From assembly GCA_014190575.1 (NCBI GenBank), contig BJGQ01000026.1:1-46638 (forward strand): DNA of 46,638 bases. Direction: 5' to 3'. The notes beneath the pieces were generated by a model. That model searched no databases, had not been told where the DNA came from, and was given only the letters and a program-made list of their open reading frames with translations. The position numbers and the translations under genes are program-made. Shown piece by piece: positions 1-9,142 of this stretch. How positions within the stretch are numbered: position 1 is the stretch's first letter; every line of letters starts with the position of its first letter. This DNA comes from Bacteroidota bacterium. GTDB lineage: Bacteria; Bacteroidota; Bacteroidia; Chitinophagales; UBA10324.

Positions 1-896
1 AGCTTCGGGTCAATGGTTTTGAATTCGAATTTTATTTCGTCTGCAATTTTGTTGAGTGTTACAGTAAAATCATTCGCAGCATTATCGGGCACCACCACTT
101 TCGCATTGCTCTCGCGCGGAATGGCATTGCGCAAGCTGCCGCCATCAATTTCCGCCACCCGCATTCCGAATTTCGTTGCACCATTGTATAGCAGGCGGTT
201 CATAATTTTATTGGCATTGCCTAAGTCCTTATGAATTTCAATTCCGGAGTGTCCACCGTTTAATCCCTTCACTGTTACAGTAAAAGATGTTACACCTGCA
301 GGAATTTCCTCTTCGTTGTATTTTTTGTTGGCTGTAACATCCACCCCGCCGGCGCAGCCAATGTCAATTTCATCTTCTTCCTCGGTGTCAAGGTTAAGCA
401 GTATTTCACCGCTGAGTATTCCACCTTTCAAACCAAGCGCACCGGTCATTCCGGTTTCTTCATCAATGGTAAACAATGCTTCAATAGCAGGATGTGCAAT
501 GTCCTTACTTTCAAGAATGCTCATTATGGTCGCTACACCAATACCGTTATCAGCACCAAGAGTGGTTCCCTTTGCTCTCACCCATTCGCCATCCACCAGC
601 ATTTCAATTCCCTGTGTGCTGAAATCAAAATTGGTATCGTTGTTTTTCTGATGCACCATATCCAGGTGCGACTGTAACACCACGGTTTTATATTTCTCCA
701 TTCCGGCAGTCGCCGGTTTTTTGATAATGACATTGCGAATCGAGTCTTCAAAAGTTTCGAGTCCTAAACTCTTCCCGAAATCTTTCATGAACTCAATTAC
801 ACGCTCTTCTTTTTTCGATGGGCGCGGCACAGCATTCAAATCGGCAAACTTGTTCCACAGTTGCTTGGGTTCGAGGTTTCTTATTTGTTCGTTCAT
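1..896 (-). CDS. pepD: aminoacyl-histidine dipeptidase (PepD, M20 family), 3' part cut by window edge
   Basis: Cytosolic Zn-dependent dipeptidase that splits Xaa-His and other dipeptides. The minus strand reads open from the ATG at 896 to the window edge, giving about 298 residues of a family that is usually near 485, so the C-terminal part lies outside. Visible motifs in M20/PepD order: SHLDMV with metal His77 and Asp79, GADNGIG with bridging Asp116, the DEETG pair Glu146/Glu147, NLDTEEE with Asp170, and GGHSG with His216 in the dimerisation (lid) domain. The N-terminus beginning MNEQIRNLEP is typical of PepD. The gene is divergent from the DUF1415 gene at 999. Family assignment is secure; substrate preference is inferred from the family. 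Confidence 0.93.
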   Translation of the reverse strand, partial: MNEQIRNLEPKQLWNKFADLNAVPRPSKKEERVIEFMKDFGKSLGLETFEDSIRNVIIKKPATAGMEKYKTVVLQSHLDMVHQKNNDTNFDFSTQGIEMLVDGEWVRAKGTTLGADNGIGVATIMSILESKDIAHPAIEALFTIDEETGMTGALGLKGGILSGEILLNLDTEEEDEIDIGCAGGVDVTANKKYNEEEIPAGVTSFTVTVKGLNGGHSGIEIHKDLGNANKIMNRLLYNGATKFGMRVAEIDGGSLRNAIPRESNAKVVVPDNAANDFTVTLNKIADEIKFEFKTIDPK

Positions 897-998
897 AATT
901 GATTTCAAAAGTAATTGGAAAGGTTAGGGATGCAAATGAGGAACAGAGAAAATTATTTTATCGTTTATAACTTTTAAGTTTGTGAAAATTCATATCGA

Positions 999-1541
999 TT
1001 GACTGACAAAAAAATAATTGAGCATACCATTAACTGGATAAAAAATATTGTGATTGATTTAAACTTTTGTCCGTTCGCTGGTAAGGCATTACTGAAAAAA
1101 AGCATCAGGTATGTAGTGTTACCAAAAACAACCGCTAAAAAATGTTTGGAGGCACTATCTGCTGAATTAAAATTCTTAGATGTCAATAACGATTTCGAAA
1201 CCGCTTTCATTATTATCCCTGCTAATTTCAAATCATTCGATACCTATCTAAGCTTAGTTGAAAAGGCTGAAGAATTTATTTCAGAAAATAATTATGATGG
1301 AATGTACCAGCTCGCAAGTTTCCATCCGAAGTATTGTTTTGCCGGCTCAACAAACACTGATGCTGCCAATTACACCAATCGCTCACCTTATCCGATGTTG
1401 CATATTTTAAGAGAAGATAGTGTTACCAAAGCTTTAGCTCATTTCCCTAATCCCGAAAAAATCCCTGAGCGTAATATTGATTTAGCAAGAGAAAAAGGGC
1501 TGAGGTATATGCAGTTATTAAGAGCAGCTTGTATGCAATAG
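999..1541 (+). CDS. DUF1415 family protein
   Basis: Conserved protein of unknown function, 180 residues. DUF1415 hallmarks are visible: LNFCPFA at residues 21-27, YQLASFHPKYCFAG around 103-116 and NYTNRSPYPM at 124-133, followed by a leucine-rich helix and a conserved PERNI segment. The family is cytosolic and has no established activity; the conserved Cys, His and Asn residues suggest a catalytic or metal site, which is inference. The start is TTG at 999. An in-frame stop lies at 975-977 and no ATG or GTG occurs between, so TTG is the only conventional choice. It is followed 60 bp later by the DUF1456 gene. Confidence 0.9.
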   Translation: MTDKKIIEHTINWIKNIVIDLNFCPFAGKALLKKSIRYVVLPKTTAKKCLEALSAELKFLDVNNDFETAFIIIPANFKSFDTYLSLVEKAEEFISENNYDGMYQLASFHPKYCFAGSTNTDAANYTNRSPYPMLHILREDSVTKALAHFPNPEKIPERNIDLAREKGLRYMQLLRAACMQ

Positions 1542-1601
1542 AAACTTAATCATAAAAACGAATTGCTAAATTGCATCTTCGAAATCTGAACAGAATAATT
1601 C

Positions 1602-1850
1602 ATGAGCAATAATGATATTTTAAAAAAACTTCGTGTGGCTTTGCAACTGCGCGATGATGAGATTGTAAAAATCCTTGAATTGGTAAACTTTAAAATATCA
1701 AAAAGCGAGGTAAACGATTTATTCCGTAATGAAGATCAACCCAACTTTAAGAAATGCGGCGATCAGATTCTCCGCAACTTTTTAAATGGTTTGGTAATAC
1801 ACCTTCGCGGCCCGAAAGAAGATAAGAAGCCACGATTACCGAATCTTTAA
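1602..1850 (+). CDS. DUF1456 (YehS-like) protein, single repeat
   Basis: Small conserved protein of 82 residues. One copy of the DUF1456 unit is visible: an N-terminal NNDILKKLR, then DEIVKILELVNF, a short acidic link and the FLNGLVIHLRG end. E. coli YehS (about 156 residues) carries two such units in tandem, so this is a half-length, one-unit form; it could act as a homodimer (inference). It has a proper ATG and stop. Its stop codon overlaps the stop of the convergent glmM gene by 4 bp. Function unknown. Confidence 0.85.
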   Translation: MSNNDILKKLRVALQLRDDEIVKILELVNFKISKSEVNDLFRNEDQPNFKKCGDQILRNFLNGLVIHLRGPKEDKKPRLPNL

Positions 1851-3244
1851 ATCGTCATAGTTGCTGCGCTTACAGCTTCAATTTCCCTTATCATTTTTTT
1901 TGCCAAATCGTTAGCTGATTGTTCGTTTTTGCTTTCAGCATAAATACGAATGATGGGTTCGGTGTTGCTCTTGCGCATGTGCACCCATTCATTACCGAAT
2001 TCTATTTTCAAACCATCTTCGATATTACAAGGCTGGGCAATAAATTTTTCGTGCAGGGTTTTTAAAATCGCATCAACATCAATTCCTTTCTTCAATTCTA
2101 TTTTATTCTTCGCAATAAAATAAGAAGGATAAGATGCCCTCAATTCAGATACCTTCATTTTAGTTTCAGCAAGATGTGTCAGAAACAATGCAATACCTAC
2201 TAATGCATCACGACCATAATGTAATTCAGGATAAATGATTCCACCGTTTCCTTCACCGCCGATAACTGCATTTACCTGTTTCATTTTTGTCACCACATTC
2301 ACCTCTCCCACCGCAGCACCACTATAAACCCCACCCGCAGCTTCAGTTACATCACGCAATGCTTTTGTCGATGACAGGTTTGAAACAGTATTCCCTTTTT
2401 TCTTTTTAAGTATGTAATCAGCAACGGCAACCAAAGTATATTCTTCCCCAAACATGTTTCCATCCTCACAAACAAAAGCAAGCCGGTCAACATCAGGGTC
2501 AACAACAATTCCTAAATCTGCTTTGTGCTTTTTAACCTCAGCGGAAATTGCAGTAAGATTTTCAGGTAGTGGTTCAGGATTATGAGGAAAAACTCCGGTT
2601 GGCTCACAATACAGTTCTACAATATTCTTAACTCCAAGTGCTTTTAACAGTTTCGGAACAAAAATTCCTCCGGAAGAATTTACTGCATCAACCACAATTT
2701 TAAAATTTGCAACGGCAATTTTCTCCTTGTTCACCAATGGTAATTTCAAAATCAACTCTATATGCTTATCAACCCAACTATTGTCAGATTTATATGAACC
2801 GATTTTATCGATCGCTAAAAAATCATATTGTTCTTCATCAGCTATGGAAAGTATCTTTTTTCCATCCTCATCAGAAATAAATTCGCCCTTTGCATTTAAC
2901 AATTTCAACGCATTCCATTGCCCGGGATTGTGACTGGCAGTAATTATTATTCCACCACTTGCTTTTTCACCAACAACTGCAACTTCAACTGTTGGAGTAG
3001 TGCTTAAACCTAGATCGACTACCTCCATTCCCATTGCTATTAATGTTGCACTAACCAATTTCGAAACCATATCACCACTTAATCTTGCATCTCGACCAAT
3101 AACAATTTTATTGTGTTCGCTTTTAGTTTTCATCCAAACAGCATAAGCTGCTGTAAACTTTACAACATCTAGTGGAGTTAAATTGTCTCCTGGTTTGCCG
3201 CCAATTGTCCCCCTGATTCCTGAAATGGATTTTATTAAAGTCAT
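1847..3244 (-). CDS. glmM: phosphoglucosamine mutase
   Basis: Converts glucosamine-6-phosphate to glucosamine-1-phosphate for UDP-GlcNAc, peptidoglycan and LPS synthesis. At 465 residues it has normal length for the Bacteroidota alpha-D-phosphohexomutase. The four signature loops are present: the phosphoserine loop TASHNP with Ser104, the Mg loop DPDVDRL with Asp249, Asp251 and Asp253, the sugar loop GEGNGG at 330-335, and the phosphate-binding loop RKSNTEP at 424-430. The ATG at 3244 follows a good -7 element. It could also act on other hexose phosphates (phosphomannomutase-like), since specificity cannot be read with certainty. It is convergent with the DUF1456 gene and divergent from the EamA gene. 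Confidence 0.92.
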   Translation of the reverse strand: MTLIKSISGIRGTIGGKPGDNLTPLDVVKFTAAYAVWMKTKSEHNKIVIGRDARLSGDMVSKLVSATLIAMGMEVVDLGLSTTPTVEVAVVGEKASGGIIITASHNPGQWNALKLLNAKGEFISDEDGKKILSIADEEQYDFLAIDKIGSYKSDNSWVDKHIELILKLPLVNKEKIAVANFKIVVDAVNSSGGIFVPKLLKALGVKNIVELYCEPTGVFPHNPEPLPENLTAISAEVKKHKADLGIVVDPDVDRLAFVCEDGNMFGEEYTLVAVADYILKKKKGNTVSNLSSTKALRDVTEAAGGVYSGAAVGEVNVVTKMKQVNAVIGGEGNGGIIYPELHYGRDALVGIALFLTHLAETKMKVSELRASYPSYFIAKNKIELKKGIDVDAILKTLHEKFIAQPCNIEDGLKIEFGNEWVHMRKSNTEPIIRIYAESKNEQSANDLAKKMIREIEAVSAATMTI

Positions 3245-3271
3245 AACAGTTACTTATTTCTTTTTGTAATA

Positions 3272-3279
3272 CAAAGCTA
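3272..3279 (-). promoter_or_regulatory. -7 promoter element of glmM
   Basis: On the minus strand this reads TAGCTTTG, an exact match to the Bacteroidota -7 consensus TAnnTTTG. It lies 28 bp upstream of the glmM ATG, leaving a short untranslated leader of about 20 nt. No convincing -33 TTTG was found at the usual spacing, so this is a moderate call. Confidence 0.4.
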
Positions 3280-3391
3280 TTAAGCTTCAACACATTTATA
3301 ATTTACTTGTAATGAAAATAAGAAGAATAAAATGTTGAAATGAATATTTTAAATGCTTTAACTAAAAAAACATCTTTATAGCGAAAGAAAA

Positions 3392-4312
3392 ATGCGAAGA
3401 GCCCTAATCTACTTACACATATCTATTTTTCTCTGGGGTTTCACCGGCATATTCGGACGGGCAATTGAGTTAAAAGAATTGGTGCTTGTTTGGTATCGGT
3501 TGATATTTACTGTTATTATTCTTTTGCTGATTCCAGCCTTTTCCAGAAACATAAAAAAACTTTCTCTTAAAGAATCAAAGCGAATAATTTTCGTAGGATT
3601 TTTAGTTGCAATTCATTGGGTATTGTTTTATGGTAGTATCAAGTATTCAAACATATCAATTGGACTAAGTTGTTTAAGCACCATTGCGGTTTTCACCTCA
3701 CTAATAGACCCAATAGTTAACCGAAAAAAAATTAATGTTCGTGAATTGTTGCTTGCAATATTTGCCTTAATCGGAATGCTGGTGATTTTCAGAGTTCAGG
3801 AAATTCAGCGAACCGGAATTATATTAGGAATCGGTGCTGCTTTGGTAGGTTCTTACTTTACAATCCTAAACGCTAAACTGGTAAAAGATTTTCCGTCTGA
3901 AACTGTTACCTTTTATGAATTGGCCAGTGGGTTATTTTTAATCACAATCCTTCTGCCTTTTTATCAACATATTTTCCCTTCTTCTTCAATTATTCCGACT
4001 CGCAACGATCTAATTCTGCTGTTGTTCTTCAGCATTTTTTGTACGGTTATTCCGTTCAACCTTTCTCTTAAGGCTTTACAACATATTTCTGCGTTTACTT
4101 CAAATCTGTACATCAACTTAGAACCAATCTATGGAATCATTTTCGCCTTTATATTTTTTCATGAACAAAAGGAGTTACAGCCTGGTTTTTATATCGGATC
4201 AGGTATAATACTTTCATCAGTAATAATTTATACAGTTGCGAAATACAGAAAGCAACTTATTAGCGCAGCAACTCAAACAAAGAATTATGTAACAGGAAAA
4301 GATGCCGAGTAA
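3392..4312 (+). CDS. EamA/DMT-superfamily transporter (RhaT/YdcZ-like exporter)
   Basis: Inner-membrane permease of the drug/metabolite transporter superfamily with 306 residues and about ten hydrophobic helices arranged as two EamA repeats. The first half begins LIYLHISIFLWGFTGIFGRA, typical of the first EamA helix; the second repeat starts near residue 148 (GIGAALVGSYFTILNAKLVK). The end of the second repeat (NLYINLEPIYGIIFAFIFFHEQ) carries the conserved Glu-Pro of the family. Likely exports a small metabolite or amino acid; the substrate cannot be read from sequence. The gene is monocistronic, divergent from glmM and convergent with the TolB-like gene 7 bp downstream. Confidence 0.9.
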   Translation: MRRALIYLHISIFLWGFTGIFGRAIELKELVLVWYRLIFTVIILLLIPAFSRNIKKLSLKESKRIIFVGFLVAIHWVLFYGSIKYSNISIGLSCLSTIAVFTSLIDPIVNRKKINVRELLLAIFALIGMLVIFRVQEIQRTGIILGIGAALVGSYFTILNAKLVKDFPSETVTFYELASGLFLITILLPFYQHIFPSSSIIPTRNDLILLLFFSIFCTVIPFNLSLKALQHISAFTSNLYINLEPIYGIIFAFIFFHEQKELQPGFYIGSGIILSSVIIYTVAKYRKQLISAATQTKNYVTGKDAE

Positions 4313-4319
4313 TTTTCTA

Positions 4320-5231
4320 TCAAGGTTTTTTACCCTCATAGGTGACCAATGCAAGCATATTAAAATCAGGTGAATAAACCAATCGATAAAAATTTTTAAA
4401 TGGTAGTGAAGTGAAATCCAAAACTGTTTTCCATTGCGGATTTTGCAATGATGCTTCCAATATTTTTCCATTACTGCTTAGCCATATTACATCATTTGGT
4501 CCTATTGTAAAATCTTCGTGCCCAACAGGTAATTGTATTTCGCCTTTATAAACATTTCGTTTAAAATCATAACACCGAATTTTCCAATCGAGCGAGTCGT
4601 ATTTTTTTACATAATACATTAAATCATGACTTCTTGATTTTTGAATACACCGGCCAGCCAACTCATCTAGTTTATCCATTGTCCCGGATGAAATGTTTCC
4701 GATAGCTAAGGTCAGGTTTGTATTTGATGCCTTTCCTATTCTGATAAAAGAAACTAACTCTTCATCTAACCAACAGTAATATCCAACATCAGTTACATCC
4801 GGAAATAATGGTTTGCCAATTCCGGCACTAAACGGGAATTGCCAAAACCGCTGAGATGTTCCATCTGGTTCTATACTTATACAACTGATTAGCTTTCCAT
4901 CATAACTAATCATTGGTGAGTATTCTTTATAATATTCAGTATTCAATACTCTTTTTGAATTTCCGGTTGCCAAATCAAATTGATAAATGTCAGTTTGATT
5001 TGAGTTTTTATCTGACACATACAAAATACTGTTTAACGATGGCACAAAAAACGGTTGGTTATCGTAACTAGGGTTTTCGGTTATTTTTTTATAATTCGAA
5101 ACTTGATAAGAACCAGAAACAGTACTTTTTAATTGAACAAGCCAAATATCTGTTGCAGGCGGAGCATCTTGCCCCAAAGACCGATGGTAAAAAATAAAAC
5201 ATATAAAAGTTAGAAAAAACAAATTTTTCAC
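4320..5231 (-). CDS. exported TolB-like beta-propeller protein
   Basis: Predicted secreted or periplasmic protein of 303 residues with a signal peptide (first 20 residues, hydrophobic, ending SLGQ). The body shows repeated blade-like segments of the WD40-like/PD40 type: FFVPSLNSILYVSDKNSNQTDI, then SPMISYDGKLISCISIEPDG, then later VYSPDFNMLALVTYEGK. These resemble the TolB C-terminal propeller. No catalytic motif is visible, so it may be a binding or scaffold protein. It sits downstream of the CotH/LTD cargo on the same strand but is separated from it by a terminator, so it probably has its own promoter. Confidence 0.75.
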   Translation of the reverse strand: MKNLFFLTFICFIFYHRSLGQDAPPATDIWLVQLKSTVSGSYQVSNYKKITENPSYDNQPFFVPSLNSILYVSDKNSNQTDIYQFDLATGNSKRVLNTEYYKEYSPMISYDGKLISCISIEPDGTSQRFWQFPFSAGIGKPLFPDVTDVGYYCWLDEELVSFIRIGKASNTNLTLAIGNISSGTMDKLDELAGRCIQKSRSHDLMYYVKKYDSLDWKIRCYDFKRNVYKGEIQLPVGHEDFTIGPNDVIWLSSNGKILEASLQNPQWKTVLDFTSLPFKNFYRLVYSPDFNMLALVTYEGKKP

Positions 5232-5245
5232 GGAACATAGGTAAA

Positions 5246-5287
5246 TAAAAAACCGCCGAAAGCCAAGAGCCTCCGACGGTTTTTTTA
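5246..5287 (-). terminator. intrinsic terminator after the CotH/LTD gene
   Basis: In the minus-strand transcript this forms a stem of about 13 pairs (ACCGUCGGAGGCU against GGCUUUCGGCGGU, with G-U wobbles and a CUU loop) followed by a U-run. In the plus direction the wobbles become C-A mismatches, so the hairpin favours the minus strand. It lies 15 bp beyond the stop of the 843-residue gene. Confidence 0.8.
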
Positions 5288-5301
5288 AATTAAAAAAATC
5301 A

Positions 5302-7833
5302 TTACCTGATTAAAGTCAAATCTCCGCTTTTAACAACTTCAGTTCCATCATATAGAATAGCCTTTAATTGATAAACAAGAACATCAGTATTTAGTGGCAT
5401 ACCGTTAAAAGTTCCATCCCAACCTCTTGTTTTATCCTTAGTTTCAAATACCATTTCACCGGTTCGATCAAATATTTTGAAACTCATTGATGATATATTA
5501 TTAAAATAATCATAAATGAAAAGGACATCATTTTTGCCATCATCATTAGGGCTGAAAGCAGTTGGTACAAAAACATCTGGTACTTGAGTAATGGTAATTA
5601 TTGGTGGGTCAATCACCGGAGGATCCGGAACTGGTGGTTCTTCAACGAAGTAAGCAACAATGTTATCAGAAGAAATCAAATTTATTTTCATTGTATCAGA
5701 AGTACTTGATGGGGTTGGTGTATTAACTAATAATCCCCAATGATCAAAATACCAACCTGGATTTGCAATAGCTGTAAATTTCATATTCACACCCCCAAAA
5801 TAAGTCCCTGTCCAGGGATATGAAGAAGGAATAATTGTACTTACCATCGCATTTCCGGAACCTGGTGGTGAAACAGATACAATTAAATCAAACGGCCCCG
5901 TCAAATCATAACAACCTATTAACGAACTATCAATAAATGCACAACGGTTTGAAATAAAATTATGAAGGTTTGTTACATTGTTTTGCCATCCAGCCATACT
6001 ACCGCCCCACCTAGCAATTTGATTTGGCATTTCCGGGGTAATAACGCCAATCATGGAATCTAATAATGAGATTGTTGCAGGACATGACAAACATGTATTC
6101 ATCAAATCAGCATATCGATTTATGTATGCGTCTTCAAAATCCGGATTTAAAAGCAATTTATTCAAAATATCCATGGTAGCCATATTCGGCCCTGAATTAC
6201 TAAAACTTCCTGCTAAATCACAAGGATCAGCATTCCATCCGGTTGTTGGCCACCCTGTAAAGTTTTGCCCTAAATCCCAAGTGTTATCTTCATCCCAAAG
6301 TACATAGCGCCATTTCTTTTTATTTCCAGCCGGGTTTTTTCCATGCCACCACATGGTATTCCAATTAATCCAATCTGAATTAACTGCATAAGTATTTAAA
6401 ATGGTATAATCAATTATATTTTTAATGTTAAGCAAAGAATCCACATAATCATAATTTGCCTGAATAGATAAATCATTGGCCATAATGTATGCGTACAAAG
6501 CATTCCAATCAGTATTGGTACCATATTGAATTACAAGTCCGCCCCAAAATCTTAAAAGATCAATATTGTCTTTGTCTTGATTGTAATAATAATCGGTATA
6601 TCCCGCATGACTCATCCGTTCTCTGATTTCATAAACTCCCCAATACTTACCATTCAGATAAACAATGCATGAATGATTTGTTCTTTCGTCCGTTTCGAGA
6701 TGTGCATTCTGAGAAAGTGTGTGAGTGAAGGCATCACGAATATGACAACTTGCAGATGGACCAAATGGGTAATTATCTGATGCCGCGGCCTTTAAAATTA
6801 CACGATCAAATTCATCGCGATCTGTAATTAGCGGATCAAAAATCGGAGAGGTAATAGCGTAGCTGTAACCATATCTGTCTTCACAAACAAAATCAACTCC
6901 TCGTTGATCGTAAGCCCATGAATCGTTCCCATGTGCATTAACTTCTCCATCTACTTCGTATAGAAAGCTTCCGGATGGTGTAAAATATTCATAAGTTGTA
7001 TAATGAACAGGCCCCCCGCCTCCGCCATTTACAACAAGAGTTTCTGTATCAAATGAACCTAATGAAACAACATTTAAAGTTGTATTAAGATTGATAAAAT
7101 AAGTATTTGTTTCAATAAATGAAGCTGGTGCGCCAATTGAACTGAATGCGCGAGCTTTAAATAATGTTGTTATAGTAATATTTATTGGGCCTGCATAAAG
7201 TGTGGACGAAACTGTTGGTTCAGAGCCATCAGTTGTATATCTGATCTCCGAACTTGGGGTTGAACATGTTATTGTAATATTTTGTGGTCCTGCATAATTT
7301 CCAGGAGCAAGGTTAAAAACAGGTGTTGCTACATAGTTTGTTTGTCCGCCTGTGTTTGCAGCATTTGGAGTTGGGGTAGTAAACACACTCCAAGTTGCTG
7401 CGCCATTCGTAGTCCTTCCTCTTGAGTGATCTGCCAGCGCGGGGTTCAGTATTAATTGGTCAATTATTGTTCCAGTTGGATTTGATAAAACAATTTCTTC
7501 CGGCTTGGTTTGAGTGAGTGAAAAGTTTGTATGAAAATTTGGTCCTGCTGATAAATCATTTTTTGATGCCCAAACAATTATTGTTCCATTGGCCGGAATA
7601 GTCCCCCCTGTAAATTGCCATTTTGTAGGATTGCTTGATTTATCACTTAGGTAATATCCGTTTAAACTAATGGCAGCACCGGTAGTATTAAATAATTCTA
7701 TCCAATCTTCATTGGCTCCGAAATTATCTGTAACAGTAGTAAAGTTTGAGCATGAATATTCATTGATAACAATTTGCGCAAAGGAATATTTTATTCCAAA
7801 TAGGAATACGATTAGGAAAGCGACTTTTTTCAT
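5302..7833 (-). CDS. T9SS type B cargo with lamin-tail and CotH-kinase domains
   Basis: Large secreted protein of 843 residues. Order: signal peptide 1-20 (ends SFAQ); lamin-tail domain about 22-150 (VINEYSCSNF...EDWIELFNTTG); chitobiase/HEX C-terminal-like domain about 175-245 (EIRYTTDGSEPT); CotH spore-coat kinase-like domain about 340-620 with IRDAFTHTL, CIVYLNGKYWGVYEIRERMS and the acidic LWDEDNTWDLG motif that matches the metal-binding DxDxxW region; a C-terminal gliding-motility/CHU_C type B sorting domain from FVPTAFSPNDDG to the end. Exported by Sec, then T9SS, to the surface or medium. CotH proteins in spores phosphorylate protein substrates; whether this one is active is not shown. 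It is 76 bp downstream of porQ. Confidence 0.9.
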   Translation of the reverse strand: MKKVAFLIVFLFGIKYSFAQIVINEYSCSNFTTVTDNFGANEDWIELFNTTGAAISLNGYYLSDKSSNPTKWQFTGGTIPANGTIIVWASKNDLSAGPNFHTNFSLTQTKPEEIVLSNPTGTIIDQLILNPALADHSRGRTTNGAATWSVFTTPTPNAANTGGQTNYVATPVFNLAPGNYAGPQNITITCSTPSSEIRYTTDGSEPTVSSTLYAGPINITITTLFKARAFSSIGAPASFIETNTYFINLNTTLNVVSLGSFDTETLVVNGGGGGPVHYTTYEYFTPSGSFLYEVDGEVNAHGNDSWAYDQRGVDFVCEDRYGYSYAITSPIFDPLITDRDEFDRVILKAAASDNYPFGPSASCHIRDAFTHTLSQNAHLETDERTNHSCIVYLNGKYWGVYEIRERMSHAGYTDYYYNQDKDNIDLLRFWGGLVIQYGTNTDWNALYAYIMANDLSIQANYDYVDSLLNIKNIIDYTILNTYAVNSDWINWNTMWWHGKNPAGNKKKWRYVLWDEDNTWDLGQNFTGWPTTGWNADPCDLAGSFSNSGPNMATMDILNKLLLNPDFEDAYINRYADLMNTCLSCPATISLLDSMIGVITPEMPNQIARWGGSMAGWQNNVTNLHNFISNRCAFIDSSLIGCYDLTGPFDLIVSVSPPGSGNAMVSTIIPSSYPWTGTYFGGVNMKFTAIANPGWYFDHWGLLVNTPTPSSTSDTMKINLISSDNIVAYFVEEPPVPDPPVIDPPIITITQVPDVFVPTAFSPNDDGKNDVLFIYDYFNNISSMSFKIFDRTGEMVFETKDKTRGWDGTFNGMPLNTDVLVYQLKAILYDGTEVVKSGDLTLIR

Positions 7834-7909
7834 TATGCCAGGTTAATTTTATTAAAGGGTGAAAGTAGGACGCCCAATATAAATAACCAACTGCTTTCCG
7901 ATAAGAAAT

Positions 7910-8965
7910 TCACATCTTTCTTACACCGGCAAAATCATTTATGCTAAATGACATTGAAAGGTTGTTTTGCCCCCCAGAAATATTGTAAACCGAATAACTG
8001 TATCCGAAATTAATTTTTTTAACTGTGAGTTGAAATCCAAAAGAAAAACCGGCTAAACTTTTCCGAATGTCAAAAGCTAACTCTTGCCGGCGCTGATGAT
8101 TGTAACCAATATCAATTCTGAAAATTTTTCCGGCATCAATCTGCAATCCCAAATTAGCATGCCTTGCAATTTTATCAAGAGTATATTTTTTTTCTTTCAG
8201 TTGGGTCGAGTCAACAATCAGTTGTTGTTGTGATTCAACTTTCGGATAACGGATATCAAATTGATTTAAGTCGTGAACATTTAAAAACAAAGTAAACGGC
8301 GTATGGATTAATTTTTTACTGATAGCGGCTTGTAAGTCAAATGGAAGTTTACTTGCTGATGTTTCAGTGAAATCTTTTATTACTACTCCCGCATTCTTAA
8401 TTACTATTCCTGCAGTAATTCCTTTTGTTGTGTCTTGAAAAACCAATCCTGCATCCATTGCAAATCCATCCGCTTTATAATTTTCAATGGTGGAATAAAC
8501 ATATTTTAATGAAGCACCATAATTAATTTTTTCAGTCAGCTTGTTTGAATATCCAGCTGTTAGAGTAAAATCTTTCCCATAAAATGTTTCGCCTAAATCA
8601 TATCCATTTTCATCTGTGTTTTCAAAAACACCATAATCCAAAAACTGAATTCCCAATCCGAAATTCCCTAGCTTTTTAAATGAATGAGAAAAGCCCGCTA
8701 CTGAGTTTTTAATTTTACCTGATAGTGGTGTGTAGTTAAAAAAGAAACTGTTGTTATTTCTCACATCCAATGTTGCTGGGTTCTGAAAAAAATAAGCACT
8801 CTCTTTATTCCATGTGGCTAAATTCTGGCCCCCTAATGAAGCAACATTTGATGAAGTTGGAAAATTTAATGATAAAAAAGTTTGATGCCCCGCATTTTGC
8901 GCATCCGCATATTTCTGAATCAAAATAAATTGAAAAACAACAAAACTGAAATAATACTTAGTCAT
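7910..8965 (-). CDS. porQ: type IX secretion system protein PorQ
   Basis: Outer-membrane beta-barrel of the PorV/FadL-like group that acts in the T9SS attachment step. 351 residues with a signal peptide ending ADAQ. Family marks: FLSLNFPTSSNVASLGGQNLATW near the mature N-terminus, AYFFQNPATL, repeated amphipathic strands with Gly-rich turns and the terminal NNLSMSFSINDF strand. Length fits the PorQ family (about 340). It lies directly upstream of a T9SS type B cargo on the same strand. PorQ is preferred over PorV because of the length and the N-terminal ASLGGQN pattern. Confidence 0.88.
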   Translation of the reverse strand: MTKYYFSFVVFQFILIQKYADAQNAGHQTFLSLNFPTSSNVASLGGQNLATWNKESAYFFQNPATLDVRNNNSFFFNYTPLSGKIKNSVAGFSHSFKKLGNFGLGIQFLDYGVFENTDENGYDLGETFYGKDFTLTAGYSNKLTEKINYGASLKYVYSTIENYKADGFAMDAGLVFQDTTKGITAGIVIKNAGVVIKDFTETSASKLPFDLQAAISKKLIHTPFTLFLNVHDLNQFDIRYPKVESQQQLIVDSTQLKEKKYTLDKIARHANLGLQIDAGKIFRIDIGYNHQRRQELAFDIRKSLAGFSFGFQLTVKKINFGYSYSVYNISGGQNNLSMSFSINDFAGVRKM

Positions 8966-9090
8966 TAAACTTATGATTTTAAAAAATGTTTTTATTCAAA
9001 AAAAAAATCGGATGGCGGTAAAAATCGTAAATGAAACGACAGTGTTTCAAAATTATTTTCTGAATAGTGGAAATGTTGTGCGTAAAATCA

Positions 9091-9120
9091 TTTCACCATT
9101 GAATTGTAATTATATTTTTG
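9091..9120 (+). promoter_or_regulatory. probable Bacteroidota promoter of mdh
   Basis: The -7 element TATTTTTG at 9113-9120 fits TAnnTTTG. A weak -33 element (TTTC, 9091-9094) lies 18 bp upstream. The ATG of mdh is 22 bp downstream of the -7 element. Matched by eye only. Confidence 0.45.
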
Positions 9121-9142
9121 CGGGCATTAAAAAATAACCAAA

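Noticed and set aside
974-1231. Minus-strand frame opposite DUF1415
   Set aside because: Antisense of a well-conserved gene, no domain features.
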